A DNA stretch of 64,000 nt from Mesobacillus subterraneus (GCF_023715485.1 NZ_JAMBOF010000010.1:62001-126000), one strand, 5' to 3'. Positions 16,259 to 25,476 are shown, counted from the stretch's first letter. Notes: generated by a model from the letters alone, not told the origin. Made by a program: numbers and translations.

Positions 16259-17086
16259 TTACTGCGGATTGCTAAGGATTGCTTGCTGCACCGTACCATA
16301 CGTATTTAATTTAGAGAAGTCAATTCCTGCATTGATTACATTGATGGCTAAATCAGGTCGAATGCCTGTTAACATCGTTTTAATACCAATCAACCGAAGA
16401 ACTTTATTTACGTTAAAAATCCTTGAGGCGACTTCTGCATCGATTGTTGCGATTCCTGAGAAATCGATGATCAGATGCTTGATTTTCAGTTCACTGATTT
16501 TCGGGATCACATGGTTCATAATATGGTCGCTTCGATCGAAGTCGAATTCTCCGATTAGCGGGAGAATGGCCATTCCGTTTTGAAGCGGGACAACCGGGGA
16601 TGAAAGCTCGGTAATGATTTTTTGATTTATTTTATTCTTTTCGTTTGCTAATCTCTCGCGGTCTATCATCGATTCTGTGATGCTTAGATCTAGCAAGTAA
16701 CTGATTCGATTATTTACATAGACTACTTCTTCTGTTGACAGACCTTCCCTCATCGTGACTTTGGTAAGCATTTCGATTAATTGAAGTCGGGTTTGTGCAT
16801 ATGGTTTTAAAATTTTAGAGATTTCTTCAAAATTGAATTGATAATTTTTTTGATTGGCTGTTTGCTGCCTGTGCCACTCGATAAACTTTTCTGCAACGTC
16901 CTCGTTCGACAGATTTAATGTCTCACCGAGGAATGTCAAAAATCCTATGTTCGTCTTAACTGACTGTTCGATAATTTCTGCAGGCAGTTCTATTTCAAGC
17001 TTCTTTACATTATAATCAACGATCTCTTTGCTGATTGCTTCAGCGTTGTTAGATAAATATAGTGAAAATCTCTCAATCGGATTCAC
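16259..17086 (-). CDS. RsbR-like STAS domain protein (stressosome type)
   Basis: 275 residues. The N-terminal 150 residues are helical and resemble the non-haem globin-like sensory domain of RsbR proteins; a coiled linker (ESMIDRERLANEKNKINQKII) leads into SSPVVPL, the usual junction, and a C-terminal STAS domain. In that domain LIIDFSGIATIDAEVASRI carries the phosphorylation-region pattern, with threonine in the usual TD site (ATID) and a second region at MLTGIRP. RsbR paralogues form stressosomes with RsbS and release RsbT to switch on sigma-B. No rsbS or rsbT is adjacent, as for B. subtilis RsbRB, RsbRC and RsbRD. Confidence 0.88.
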   Translation of the reverse strand: MNPIERFSLYLSNNAEAISKEIVDYNVKKLEIELPAEIIEQSVKTNIGFLTFLGETLNLSNEDVAEKFIEWHRQQTANQKNYQFNFEEISKILKPYAQTRLQLIEMLTKVTMREGLSTEEVVYVNNRISYLLDLSITESMIDRERLANEKNKINQKIITELSSPVVPLQNGMAILPLIGEFDFDRSDHIMNHVIPKISELKIKHLIIDFSGIATIDAEVASRIFNVNKVLRLIGIKTMLTGIRPDLAINVINAGIDFSKLNTYGTVQQAILSNPQ

Positions 17087-17281
17087 TGTTTCAGCCCCTA
17101 TTAAATTTTATGTCGAAAAATTCCGTTAATAGATTATATCATGTTTCATTACTATTAATACAATAATAATATTTTAGTCGCTGAACATCAAAATTAAGGT
17201 TCAAATTCCATTCTCTTGTTTGAAGGACAACCATTCTGAGGGTAAAATGAATATAATAAAGACATGAATGAGGAGAACGTT

Positions 17282-18223
17282 ATGTCTAAATTTAAAAAAC
17301 AGCATCAGGAAAATGACCGCTGGAATCACAAGTATGAAAGGCTTGATCTCAAGAAGCTTCTTACAATTCTGCGGGAAAACCGGCGGAAAATCAAAAATAA
17401 TCAGCAGCTTTATTATGATCCGCAGCAGGATGAGTCGGATATAAAGGAATATTATCGCAGTGCTCAGGATTTTGATTTAACCGGCCTGGCCCTCTTTTAT
17501 AAATTCCAAACCCTTGTTTTCCGAACCCATAAAAATCAACTCCCCTACTTCTTAAGCAAGGATCTATATTTATACACCTGGGTCGATCTGTATCCGGATG
17601 GTTCGGCGAAGAGTATTTACTCGAGTGAAAAAAAGGATCCGGAATCGTTGATTATCGAGGATAACGATACACTGAGGAAGAAGTATGATGAATTTAGGCG
17701 ACGGTCCAGAACGATTCAGGTGAATGGTTTTGATTCAATAAAAGAATTGAAGGTATTTGAGGACCATTTCAAAATGAACACAGAGCATATTGTCCCTCAA
17801 TCGTGGTTCGATGGTGCCGAGCCGATGAAGGGTGACCTGCATCATCTGTTCGTCTGCGACCCAGATTGCAATATCTCTCGTTCGAACTATCCATTTGTCG
17901 ACTTTGATTTTTATAATCCGGAATCGGAAGATGAACCAATCCAAAATAATTGCGGTGTCAGCACGAGCTTCCAGTTCGAACCTGAGCACGGCAAAGGCGC
18001 CTCAGCACGGGCAATGCTTTATTTTTTCCTGAGATATCCTAAGATGGTGAAAAATGAATTCAAAATGAAGGTGAATATCCCGCTGCTGGTCCGGTGGAAT
18101 GAGGAATTCCCGCCTACGCTTTACGAAAAGCACCGCAATCAGGCCATTTACTACATCCAGGGAAACCGCAACCCGTTTATTGATTTTCCAGAGCTGGCTG
18201 AGAAAATTGAATTTCCATGGTGA
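17282..18223 (+). CDS. Endonuclease I family nuclease (HNH-like beta-beta-alpha metal)
   Basis: 313 residues from the ATG at 17282, which has GAGGAG six bases upstream; the ATG at 17264 overlaps that site. The active-site region is ...NTEHIVPQSWFDG..., with the catalytic histidine, then MKGDLHHLFVCDPDCNISRSN, typical of the endonuclease I/Vvn-type family. Cysteines at the DPDCN and NNCGVS positions resemble the family's structural disulphide. There is no signal peptide, which is unusual for this family; most are secreted. It may act in the cytosol or be released by another route. A terminator follows directly. Confidence 0.88.
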   Translation: MSKFKKQHQENDRWNHKYERLDLKKLLTILRENRRKIKNNQQLYYDPQQDESDIKEYYRSAQDFDLTGLALFYKFQTLVFRTHKNQLPYFLSKDLYLYTWVDLYPDGSAKSIYSSEKKDPESLIIEDNDTLRKKYDEFRRRSRTIQVNGFDSIKELKVFEDHFKMNTEHIVPQSWFDGAEPMKGDLHHLFVCDPDCNISRSNYPFVDFDFYNPESEDEPIQNNCGVSTSFQFEPEHGKGASARAMLYFFLRYPKMVKNEFKMKVNIPLLVRWNEEFPPTLYEKHRNQAIYYIQGNRNPFIDFPELAEKIEFPW

Positions 18224-18229
18224 TATGAG

Positions 18230-18267
18230 AAGGGCCGAACCAGCAATTAGCTGCTTTAGCCTTTTTT
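18230..18267 (+). terminator. Terminator of the endonuclease I-like gene
   Basis: AAGGGC ... AGCAATTAGCT ... GCCTTTTTT: an imperfect stem with an inner AGC/GCT pair followed by six T residues. Confidence 0.7.
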
Positions 18268-18352
18268 ATTTACGAATTAGGTTAAGCCACGATTTGATTA
18301 CCGGCTCTCCATAGCGAAGCCGAATATTTTTCCTAGATTTTTTTTCATTGTT

Positions 18353-18394
18353 CAAATAAAAAACAAGCCAACTACCATTTAATGTAGTTGGCTT
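18353..18394 (-). terminator. Terminator of the prs gene
   Basis: CAAGCCAACTAC and GTAGTTGGCTTG pair perfectly (12 bp) with an 8-base loop, followed on the minus strand by TTTTTTATTTG. Confidence 0.95.
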
Positions 18395-18405
18395 GAAGAT
18401 TATAT

Positions 18406-19356
18406 TTATTCAAAAAGAGGACTTACTGCTTTTTCATTATGAATACGATCAATTGCATCCACAAGCAATGGTGCAATTGATAATGTTGTAATTTTATTTA
18501 TCATTTTCTCTTCTGGCAGCTCAATTGAATTAGTCACGACCAATTCTTTGATTGCTGATCCTTCTATTCTACTGATGGCTGCTCCGGAAAGTACAGGGTG
18601 AGTGCAGCATGCATACACAGCTTTTGCACCTTTTTCCATTAATGCATTAGCTGCTAAAGTTATTGTGCCGGCGGTATCGATCATATCATCAATCAGAATA
18701 GCATTTTTCCCTTCAATGTTACCGACGATATTCATAACTTCTACCACATTCGGCTGAGGACGGCGTTTATCGATTAATGCGATAGGTGCATGTAAACGGC
18801 TCGCCAATTTTCTTGCTCTTACTACCCCGCCATTATCTGGGGCAACAACCACGATATCCTCTAACCCTTTATTCTCGAAGTATTGAGAAAGGATCGGAAC
18901 ACCTACTAATTGGTCAACTGGTATGTCGAAAAAACCTTGTATTTGCGGAGCGTGAAGGTCAATTGTAAGAACTCTGTTCGCTCCAGCGGTTACTAGAAGG
19001 TTTGCTACTAGTTTTGCAGTAATCGGTTCCCTGGAACGTGCTTTTCGGTCTTGTCTTGCATATCCGTAGTAAGGAATTACGACATTAATTGTTTTTGCTG
19101 AAGCTCTTTTCAATGCATCGATCATGATGAGAAGCTCCATAATATGTTCATTGCCGGGCTGTGAAGTCGACTGAACCAAATAAACATCACTTCCGCGAAC
19201 ACTTTCTTCTATATTAATTTGAATTTCACCATCACTAAATCGAGTTACAGAGCTTTTCCCTAACTCGCATCCTAAAAGTGATGCCATTTCTGCTGCTAAT
19301 TTAGGATTAGAATTCAACGTAAACATTTTAAAACGATTTGATAATTGATAAGCCAA
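18406..19356 (-). CDS. prs: Ribose-phosphate pyrophosphokinase (PRPP synthase)
   Basis: 316 residues, full length. All class I motifs are present: [16 protein letters not shown] (flexible N-terminal part), the ATP loop near [15 protein letters not shown], the flag region [11 protein letters not shown], the ribose-phosphate loop [11 protein letters not shown], and [12 protein letters not shown]. The enzyme makes PRPP from ribose 5-phosphate and ATP for nucleotide, His and Trp synthesis. The start is TTG with GGAGG seven bases upstream. In Bacillus the main prs sits in glmU-prs-ctc. Here the gene stands alone, so it may be a second copy. A long leader with a strong hairpin precedes it. Confidence 0.95.
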   Translation of the reverse strand: MAYQLSNRFKMFTLNSNPKLAAEMASLLGCELGKSSVTRFSDGEIQINIEESVRGSDVYLVQSTSQPGNEHIMELLIMIDALKRASAKTINVVIPYYGYARQDRKARSREPITAKLVANLLVTAGANRVLTIDLHAPQIQGFFDIPVDQLVGVPILSQYFENKGLEDIVVVAPDNGGVVRARKLASRLHAPIALIDKRRPQPNVVEVMNIVGNIEGKNAILIDDMIDTAGTITLAANALMEKGAKAVYACCTHPVLSGAAISRIEGSAIKELVVTNSIELPEEKMINKITTLSIAPLLVDAIDRIHNEKAVSPLFE

Positions 19357-19460
19357 AGTAAGTCCTCCAACCGATATGATATGTACCCAATAACATTAAT
19401 AGTTTACCATAACTACCGAAAGCGGTTGCTATCCATTTTAATACATTTAATTTTTTCCAA

Positions 19461-19504
19461 GGCTAATACACCTGCTTATTTTCGCTATTTACAGGTGTAT
19501 TGCC
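19461..19504 (-). promoter_or_regulatory. Hairpin in the leader of prs, candidate RNA control element
   Basis: On the minus strand GGCAATACACCTG and CAGGTGTATTAGCC pair (10 bp without a break, then GGC/GCC) around a 17-base loop. It is 105 bases before the TTG start and is not followed by a T-tract. Either a transcribed leader structure or an operator. Confidence 0.5.
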
Positions 19505-19745
19505 TGCTGAAAAGACTTTAATTATTTCATTCAAGTCCTGGAAATTTGATATTTACAGTGTGTTTTACAAAGCTCTGAGGACAAGTTTAAAGGTGTAACT
19601 TGAATATCCTTAAAAATTTATAAAAACCACTTTAATGTAATAAACCGATCCCGTTTTATTCAAATTTTTTACGGAACGCAAGGTTTTTCCCTATAATAAT
19701 AAGCAGGTGTCCCCAACCAATAATCGTCGAAAAGAGGTATGGACT

Positions 19746-20252
19746 GTGCAGGTTTTTGAAACGGAGCGTTTGACTGTCCGCTGGCTGGATGTTAGTGATC
19801 AGGACTTTATTTTACGATTGCTGAATGAACCGGGTTGGCTTAAGTATATTGGTGATAAGGGAGTTCGGTCGCTTGAGGATGCAGAGAATTATATCCTGTC
19901 CGGCCCGAGGAGAATGTACGAGCGGCTGGGGTTCGGGCTTTTTGTAGCTGAAATCAAAGAAACTAGATTACCGATTGGTTTATGCGGATTGATCAAACGG
20001 GATGGGCTTGAGGATGTGGATATTGGCTTTGCCTTCCTTGAAGCGCATCAATCAAAGGGATATGCGTATGAGGCTGCGAAAGGAACGATGGAATATGCCA
20101 GGAAATTGGGTATGAACCGAATCGTTGCTATCACCACAAAAGATAATGCTTCTTCCTCAAAACTGCTAGAGAAGCTAGGAATGCTGCTTGCAGGGTATGT
20201 GACTCTTCCAAATGACACGGAAGAACTGAAGCTGTATGGTATTGATTTGTAA
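19746..20252 (+). CDS. GNAT family N-acetyltransferase (RimJ/RimL-like)
   Basis: 168 residues from the GTG at 19746, which has AAAGAGG seven bases upstream; the frame opens at 19707 without a ribosome site. The chain begins FETERLTVRWLDVSDQDF, the typical start of RimJ/RimL-like acetyltransferases. The acetyl-CoA region is AHQSKGYAYEAAKGTMEYA, and NASSSKLLEKLGM is the usual C-terminal segment. Cytosolic; acetylates an amine of unknown identity. A terminator-like hairpin shared with the convergent DinB gene lies 130 bases downstream. Confidence 0.9.
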   Translation: MQVFETERLTVRWLDVSDQDFILRLLNEPGWLKYIGDKGVRSLEDAENYILSGPRRMYERLGFGLFVAEIKETRLPIGLCGLIKRDGLEDVDIGFAFLEAHQSKGYAYEAAKGTMEYARKLGMNRIVAITTKDNASSSKLLEKLGMLLAGYVTLPNDTEELKLYGIDL

Positions 20253-20379
20253 GATTGAAAAAAGGCACAACTCCACAAGGTAGCAGGTTCTGTTTTGAAC
20301 TATAAAATGACATTTAACAGGGGAATTAACTATTGAATTAGCACCAAATTTCCAAGCATGTTGTAAAAAAGATTATCAC

Positions 20380-20418
20380 AAAAAATGCTCAAACCTTATA
20401 AGGTTTGAGCATTTTTTT
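20380..20418. terminator. Bidirectional terminator
   Basis: AAAAAATGCTCAAACCTT and AAGGTTTGAGCATTTTTT form a long perfect stem with A- and T-tracts on both sides, between the convergent GNAT and DinB genes. Confidence 0.95.
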
Positions 20419-20494
20419 ATTCTTCTCTCTTTTTCATCTAAAGGACCCGTTACTTGAATAAAAAAATAGGCTAGCCAAAATAACTATCCTCAAC

Positions 20495-21007
20495 TTACAT
20501 ACCCGTCAACTTAACAAGCCTTTGTTCTAACTCATCTTTTTGACGCAAGTGATGACGAAAATGCATGCCAACCAAGTCATACCATTCCCTTCCATTCAGC
20601 CATCCAAACCCTCCATGCTCGACTTTATAATTTGGGTTTATATTATCCACTTTCGATTCCCATTGACATAACCTTAGAATTACTTGATCCATTCTGGTGA
20701 TAAGATCGTCCTTGCCATCTGAATTATTAGGTGGAGTATTTAGTTCATCCGGTAATTTAATTTTAATTGGTGGAAACCCTCCAATCTTATATAAATGCTG
20801 ACCAAACTTCGTTTTACCAAGGGTCTGTTCATCATTTAAGGTGGAACATGTTTCCATATTATCTAGATACTCATGGGCAACAAGGATTAAATGGTCATAC
20901 ATTTGCCCAATAGACCAAACCGCTTCTTCAGATTTATATCTTAGCTGTTCCAAAGAGTAATCTTGAAGCTCGTTTTTGTAGGTCTTAATTAGTTTAAGTT
21001 CGCTCAA
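20495..21007 (-). CDS. DinB-like family protein
   Basis: 170 residues forming a four-helix bundle of the DinB/YfiT type. Candidate metal ligands are H39 in the MYDHLILVAHEY helix and two histidines in MHFRHHLRQKDEL. Such proteins bind zinc or nickel and act as thiol transferases, often with bacillithiol. The substrate is unknown. No weight should be put on the name, which comes from a damage-inducible gene. Single gene. Confidence 0.8.
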   Translation of the reverse strand: MSELKLIKTYKNELQDYSLEQLRYKSEEAVWSIGQMYDHLILVAHEYLDNMETCSTLNDEQTLGKTKFGQHLYKIGGFPPIKIKLPDELNTPPNNSDGKDDLITRMDQVILRLCQWESKVDNINPNYKVEHGGFGWLNGREWYDLVGMHFRHHLRQKDELEQRLVKLTGM

Positions 21008-21205
21008 TTTAATTCCTCCATTATATTGATTAACTCAAATCTAATAATTTTACATTTTTGTATATGTAACTAATTATTCAATTTTCGATTACAAATACCT
21101 TCTTCAACTCCCTGCACCTTTAGTTAAACAAGTTCAAAAGGGGCATCAATCCCTTCTTGGATCAAAGCCCTCGTAAATGAAGTAAGAAAAGCATCTATTT
21201 TCTAA

Positions 21206-21556
21206 TTAAACTTTTTCAAATTCACCTCGAACTACACGACTCATATCAATAACTTTAATCATCTCAGTATATAATTCTTGAATTCGATGATCAGAGTCGA
21301 CTTTCTCCATAACGATTTTGTGATGATGTTTATTAGTGAACGAAGAAACTGAGCACATCAAAGTTTCATTTTCTTGCAGTTCAACCGATGACTCCATCCC
21401 TTTATAACCATACATAGCATCAATAAAAGTGCTTTGGTAAGTATCATCTTCAATCGCACCATATTCCTTGTAAATAATAGATGCCTTTTTATTAATTTCT
21501 ATAAAACGATCCTTTTTCTGTTTCAAGACTGGATATAAATATAATACATTGTACAT
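21206..21556 (-). CDS. DUF1428-like small protein
   Basis: 116 residues, an alpha/beta dimeric-barrel type fold: MYNVLYLYPVLKQKKDRFIEINKKA starts like the family's Y-V-x-G-F-V...K-K, followed by the acid-rich middle and the closing MIKVIDMSRVVRGEFEKV, matching the D-x-x-R-x-x-x-G-G-F ending of DUF1428. The N-terminal half is more divergent. No catalytic residues are obvious. Single gene downstream of the ftsZ-like gene, 230 bases away. Confidence 0.65.
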   Translation of the reverse strand: MYNVLYLYPVLKQKKDRFIEINKKASIIYKEYGAIEDDTYQSTFIDAMYGYKGMESSVELQENETLMCSVSSFTNKHHHKIVMEKVDSDHRIQELYTEMIKVIDMSRVVRGEFEKV

Positions 21557-21746
21557 AAAATTCTCCTTTGTTTTAATTCATTAACTGCTTAATGAATTAG
21601 CACTTTATTCTTCAACCTGCTTCGTTTGTTCAATAGGGGTTGAATCAAATATGGCATTAGACTTTGATGTAATCTCCATCTTTTCCTCTGCTCCACACCC
21701 AATCTACCATTAAAATGGCGGAATTAACGTTTGTTTTTATCTATTT

Positions 21747-21780
21747 TAAAAGGCCAAATCGCAAATGATTTGGCCTTTTG
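21747..21780 (-). terminator. Terminator of the ftsZ-like gene
   Basis: AAAAGGCCAAATC and GATTTGGCCTTTT form a perfect 13-bp stem with a 5-base loop, T-rich on the minus strand. Confidence 0.95.
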
Positions 21781-21789
21781 TTCGTTGGT

Positions 21790-23025
21790 TTATCGCCTTC
21801 TGATTCGCTTCCGCAAGAACGATGGAATATCAAGCGAGTCGTCTGGCTGCTGGGTACCCCGCTCGTAATTCGCGGGCTCTTCGTAGGCAGGCGGCTTGCT
21901 GTAATTGCCGGATTGGCCCGACTGGCTGTAGTTTTGGGCTAGGCCGTAATTATCGGATTCTGCATGGGCAACACGATCTCGCGGTCTCGATTGAGACTGG
22001 TATTGCTCACGGGAATTGGCAATCATGTCTCCAGGACGGCGCGAGATGTTCGTTGGCGGAGCTTCCTCCTCATCATGATCGAAGCCGGTCGCAATCACGG
22101 TCACCATGATTTCATTTTTCAGGTTTTCATTGATGACCGATCCAAAAATCATGTTAAGCTGATCATCTGTAGCAGCCGCCACAATATCGGCCGCTTCCTG
22201 GACTTCATACAAACTTAGGTTCAAGCCGCCTGTGATGTTCATCAGCACTCCTTTCGCACCATTGATGCTTGTTTCAAGCAACGGTGAGGAGATGGCCTTT
22301 TTGGCAGCTTCGGCAGCGCGATCCTCGCCTGAAGCGACTCCGATGCCCATAAGCGCCGTCCCTTTGTTGGACATGATCGTTTTCACGTCAGCAAAGTCCA
22401 GGTTAATCAAGCCTGGCACGGCGATCAAGTCGGAAATTCCCTGGACACCCTGCCTGAGCACATTGTCCGCCTCACGGAAGGCTTCAATCATTGGCGTTTT
22501 CTTGTCGACGATTGCCAGCAATCGTTCGTTTGGAATGATAATTAAGGTATTAACGGCCTTCTTCATCTCTTCAATTCCGGCTGCCGCATTTTGTGCCCGC
22601 TTGCGGCCTTCAAAAGTGAACGGACGAGTCACCACTCCAATTGTAAGTGCGCCAAGTTCGCGTGCGATATGGGCAATCTCCGGTGCAGCTCCTGTCCCAG
22701 TTCCGCCGCCCATTCCGGCCGTTACGAACACCATGTCCGCACCTTCCAGGGCATCCCTGATCTGCTTCCTGCTTTCCTCGACAGCCTTTCTGCCGATTTC
22801 AGGATTGGCACCCGCCCCCAAGCCCCTGGTCAGCGAACCGCCGATTTGCATCGTTACCTCGGCTTTTGACATGTTGAGAGCTTGCGCATCTGTATTAACG
22901 GAAATGAACTCTACGCCCTGCACGCCGTCCTCAATCATCCTGTTCACGGCATTATTTCCGCCACCGCCAACCCCGATTACTTTTATAGTGGCAAATTGAT
23001 CGATATTGGTTTCAAATTCTAGCAT
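21790..23025 (-). CDS. ftsZ: FtsZ tubulin-like cell-division GTPase, apparently a second copy
   Basis: 411 residues. The GTP signature [10 protein letters not shown] is at residues 106-115 and the T7 loop (NLDFADV) is intact, so it should bind GTP and polymerise. The C-terminal peptide [17 protein letters not shown] is the FtsA/SepF-binding tail with a variant basic end. The disordered linker (Ser/Gln/Tyr-rich) is about 30 residues longer than in B. subtilis FtsZ (382). The normal ftsZ follows ftsA and precedes spoIIGA in the division cluster. Here neither is present and the gene is alone, so this is probably a paralogue, though a relocated sole copy cannot be excluded. GGGGG seven bases before the ATG. 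Confidence 0.93.
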   Translation of the reverse strand: MLEFETNIDQFATIKVIGVGGGGNNAVNRMIEDGVQGVEFISVNTDAQALNMSKAEVTMQIGGSLTRGLGAGANPEIGRKAVEESRKQIRDALEGADMVFVTAGMGGGTGTGAAPEIAHIARELGALTIGVVTRPFTFEGRKRAQNAAAGIEEMKKAVNTLIIIPNERLLAIVDKKTPMIEAFREADNVLRQGVQGISDLIAVPGLINLDFADVKTIMSNKGTALMGIGVASGEDRAAEAAKKAISSPLLETSINGAKGVLMNITGGLNLSLYEVQEAADIVAAATDDQLNMIFGSVINENLKNEIMVTVIATGFDHDEEEAPPTNISRRPGDMIANSREQYQSQSRPRDRVAHAESDNYGLAQNYSQSGQSGNYSKPPAYEEPANYERGTQQPDDSLDIPSFLRKRIRRR

Positions 23026-23176
23026 ATATAGTCCCCCAAATTAGATTCTGATATTGCCCCCTATTTTTCTCTATACCTATAACATTCTCCATCGGCTTGG
23101 AATTTCTGTCTTTTCCTGCGATTTGTTAAAGAACTGTAATTTTACAGTAATAAAGTGTCATTCTTGGCGGGAGTGA
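23026..23176. other. Region upstream of the ftsZ-like gene
   Basis: No gene. A perfect short palindrome CTGTAA-TT-TTACAG sits at 23134-23147, about 110 bases before the ftsZ start. It shares half-sites with the Rrf2 operators but has a spacer of two bases instead of nine. Confidence 0.4.
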
Positions 23177-23362
23177 TGCACAAGGCTCTCGGCAGGAGTT
23201 TACAAATATGAATCTGACGAAATAACGGTGAAAGCGCGTACTACCGCCTACCATGATGACCCCATGTCTGAAGGGCAGGCTTTAACGATAACTGAAGGGG
23301 GCAAGAGATATGTTGGTTATTATCAACTGCGTGGAAATCCTATGAAGCTGATAAACGTATAG
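23177..23362 (+). pseudogene. Gene remnant, unidentified protein C-terminus
   Basis: After a TGA at 23174, 61 codons run to a TAG at 23360 with protein-like composition (KYESDEITVKARTTAYHD, then ITEGGKRYVGYYQLRGN). There is no start codon with a ribosome site. The GC and codon use look coding, unlike the AT-rich flanks. I read it as the decayed end of a lost gene; the family is unknown. Confidence 0.35.
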
Positions 23363-23594
23363 AAGACTTTCACCTTATAACAGAGATAATTCTAACAAAG
23401 TGAAGAAGCAATGCAAATTATGCATTGCTTCTGTATTCTTGCACCCGTTAGTGAAGGATCATTATACAAATTTAGATGATATGACCATTAACTTCAGTTG
23501 TTCCTGTACAGACACTCATTCGCAAATTGTTATAAATCGTCCAACGAGGAAAATGTTCTGTTGTTCATTTATTTTACCTAATAGTTCCAGTGCT

Positions 23595-24533
23595 TTACTC
23601 ACCAACCAAACCGTCGTTATCACGATCGTCCATATATGGGTATAACCAATGATCACTTGTTATTGGCATACTGAAACCTGCTGCTTTTGCTTCTTTAATC
23701 GTCACCTGTCCATTACCGTTCGTATCAACACTAGAAATATCACCGTTTGTGTTTGAACCAGTTGAATCCGAAGGCTCACTGCCTGTTATACCCAGTGATG
23801 CGTTTACTTCATCAGGGTTCACATTGTCAAATGTATCAATGATCTCGTTACCCATTAAAGTATAGGTATACTGATAACTTGAAGGAATCTGCGTTTCCGT
23901 ATTCGGATATGTGATAATTGCTTCAAAATTAGTGGCTCCACCAGCGCTGCGGATCACGTTTTCCATATAAGCTTGATCACCATGTCGGTTGAGTGTAATA
24001 TCTTGTGGCGTAATATTATAAGCATTCGATACCCCTCCGAGAGAGTCAGCAATGATATGTCCTTCATCTAAAACGTCACTTTCGACACCAGGAACCTTTG
24101 CCTCATCAGAGTAGTATCTGCCAGAAGATAATACAGGTTCGTTACTGTCATCTTGTAGAATGATTTCGTCAGCAATGACACGAACTAGTTGCCCGTATTC
24201 ATTAGTAAATGCCCAATATTCACGGTCCCCATAACCAATGTCAACGACGATGTTAGGTTCACGATATCTAGACAAATCACCACCATCAACTTCAATAAGT
24301 TTGTATCCTGAGAACAGTTCATCATTTGGTTGGGTTGGTTTTTCCTCTACTACTGGTTCCTCAACAACTGAAGTGATAGTTTCTTCTTTATCACTATTTT
24401 CGTTTGTATTAACTGTGGTTACTTCTTGTGGATCTGTTTCTCCATCTGTACTGGATGCATCTTCTAGGTTAGTACAACCAACCATAAAAATGGTGGTTAA
24501 AAGTAAGATTAAATAGTTCACTTTCTTTTTCAT
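23595..24533 (-). CDS. Lipoprotein DNA/RNA non-specific endonuclease with calcium-binding tail
   Basis: 312 residues. A lipoprotein signal ends in FMVGC (Cys20), so the protein is anchored outside the membrane. A low-complexity Glu/Thr/Val linker (about 25-70) precedes a non-specific endonuclease domain: DEGHIIADSLGG carries the catalytic histidine (D-x-G-H form), with N-x-x-P-Q and a later HGDQAYMENVIR helix. A Ser/Asn/Gly linker then leads to an EF-hand/Excalibur-like end: DTNGNGQVTIKEAKAAG and DRDNDGLVGE. It likely degrades external nucleic acid with Ca2+/Mg2+. The neighbouring lipoprotein has the same kind of tail. GGAGAG precedes the ATG. Confidence 0.88.
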   Translation of the reverse strand: MKKKVNYLILLLTTIFMVGCTNLEDASSTDGETDPQEVTTVNTNENSDKEETITSVVEEPVVEEKPTQPNDELFSGYKLIEVDGGDLSRYREPNIVVDIGYGDREYWAFTNEYGQLVRVIADEIILQDDSNEPVLSSGRYYSDEAKVPGVESDVLDEGHIIADSLGGVSNAYNITPQDITLNRHGDQAYMENVIRSAGGATNFEAIITYPNTETQIPSSYQYTYTLMGNEIIDTFDNVNPDEVNASLGITGSEPSDSTGSNTNGDISSVDTNGNGQVTIKEAKAAGFSMPITSDHWLYPYMDDRDNDGLVGE

Positions 24534-24762
24534 TTTAGGACTCTCCTATAATAGTTTCATAATGTTCATATAAAAATCTCGGAATGTTAACATAGATTAA
24601 CGTTATCAACCTATTGATAATAGTAATAGTAAATTCCAATATCAACTATAATTATATTACAAAAATCCTGATTTATTCTTTTTAGTTTTCTAACACTTAC
24701 GACTCAAATCATCATTCGGATATATCAATTTGTCATTGAGTTTAAGAATTGATAAGGAAATA
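24534..24762. other. Intergenic region upstream of the nuclease lipoprotein
   Basis: About 230 very AT-rich bases with no ORF. The promoter of the nuclease gene is expected here but could not be fixed. Confidence 0.35.
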
Positions 24763-24796
24763 CAAAAAATAAATCCCATCTCAAATTGAGAAGGGA
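24763..24796 (-). terminator. Terminator of the Excalibur lipoprotein gene
   Basis: TCCCTTCTCAA and TTGAGATGGGA pair with one internal mismatch and are followed by ATTTATTTTTTG on the minus strand. Confidence 0.75.
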
Positions 24797-24840
24797 GTAT
24801 GATAGTCCTACCTTAGAAAGGTCTACTAATTGATAATACA

Positions 24841-25365
24841 CTATCTTTCACAAGCAAAATTATCTTTATCTCTATCCATTTTAGATTGATAGGCTGGATG
24901 ATCAGAAGGAACGCCATTTGGATATTTCTTTCTCAGTTCAGTGCAATTTGCAAAGTTCTCAGATCCCCCACTTGAAGCTGCAGCTGCAGCTGCTTTAGCT
25001 TCTGCTTCTGCTTCTGCCTTCGCTTTAGCTTCTGCTTCTGCCTTTGCTTTAGCCTCTGCTTCTGCCTTTGCTTTAGCCTCTGCTTCTGCCTTTGCTTTAG
25101 CCTCTGCTTCTGCCTTCGCTTTGGCTTCCGCTTCCGCCTTCGCTTTGGCTTCCGCTTCTGCCTTCGCTTTGGCTTCTGCTTCTGCCTTCGCTTTGGCTTC
25201 TGCTTCTGCCTTCGCTTTGGCTTTTGCTTCTACCTTTGCTTTGTCCTCGGAACTCTTCTCCTCATTCTTAACCTCTGCTTTTGTGGTTTTCGAACTTTCA
25301 GATGAACAAGCAGCTAAACTAAAAATTAAAAATAAAGCAAATAAACCTACTAAATACTTTCTCAA
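24841..25365 (-). CDS. Lipoprotein with Ala/Glu/Lys repeat and Excalibur calcium-binding domain
   Basis: 174 residues from the TTG at 25365 (GGGGG seven bases upstream); starting there gives a clean lipoprotein signal, [19 protein letters not shown]. The longer ATG at 25425 would bury it. After the lipid cysteine and a short linker comes a rod of about nine 8-residue units (KAKAEAEA), predicted as one long surface helix. The C-terminus is an Excalibur domain: [12 protein letters not shown], then [11 protein letters not shown] with paired cysteines and the D-x-D-x-D-x-x-A-C-E calcium loop. Likely a wall-spanning stalk presenting a calcium-binding head. It is 300 bases from the nuclease lipoprotein, same strand. 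Confidence 0.85.
   Translation of the reverse strand: MRKYLVGLFALFLIFSLAACSSESSKTTKAEVKNEEKSSEDKAKVEAKAKAKAEAEAKAKAEAEAKAKAEAEAKAKAEAEAKAKAEAEAKAKAEAEAKAKAEAEAKAKAEAEAKAKAEAEAEAKAAAAAASSGGSENFANCTELRKKYPNGVPSDHPAYQSKMDRDKDNFACER
25005..25243 (-). repeat. 24-bp tandem repeat inside the lipoprotein gene
   Basis: About nine to ten copies of a 24-bp unit encode the KAKAEAEA repeat. Copies differ mainly at third positions (TTT/TTC, TTA/TTG), so amino acids are kept while DNA drifts. Slip-strand changes in copy number would keep the frame and alter stalk length. Confidence 0.85.
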
Positions 25366-25476
25366 TTCGATAACCCCCATAATATTTTTTCTATGGTATA
25401 ACACTAACCTTATTTCCGAATTCACTAATTGGGAGTAAAAAATACATCAAGCAATTACCGTGAATGAGTGTTTATC

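Noticed and set aside
22232-22999. 255-codon open frame on the plus strand opposite ftsZ
   Set aside because: It is antisense to a gene with clear motifs, has no ribosome site, and arises from GC-rich codons of ftsZ.
23134-23147. CTGTAA-TT-TTACAG before ftsZ as an Rrf2 site
   Set aside because: The half-sites match but the spacer is two bases instead of nine, so a different dimer spacing would be needed.
24941-25438. 165-codon plus-strand frame rich in Ala/Ser/Phe
   Set aside because: It is the reverse strand of the KAKAEAEA repeat; repeats of three-base multiples open all frames.
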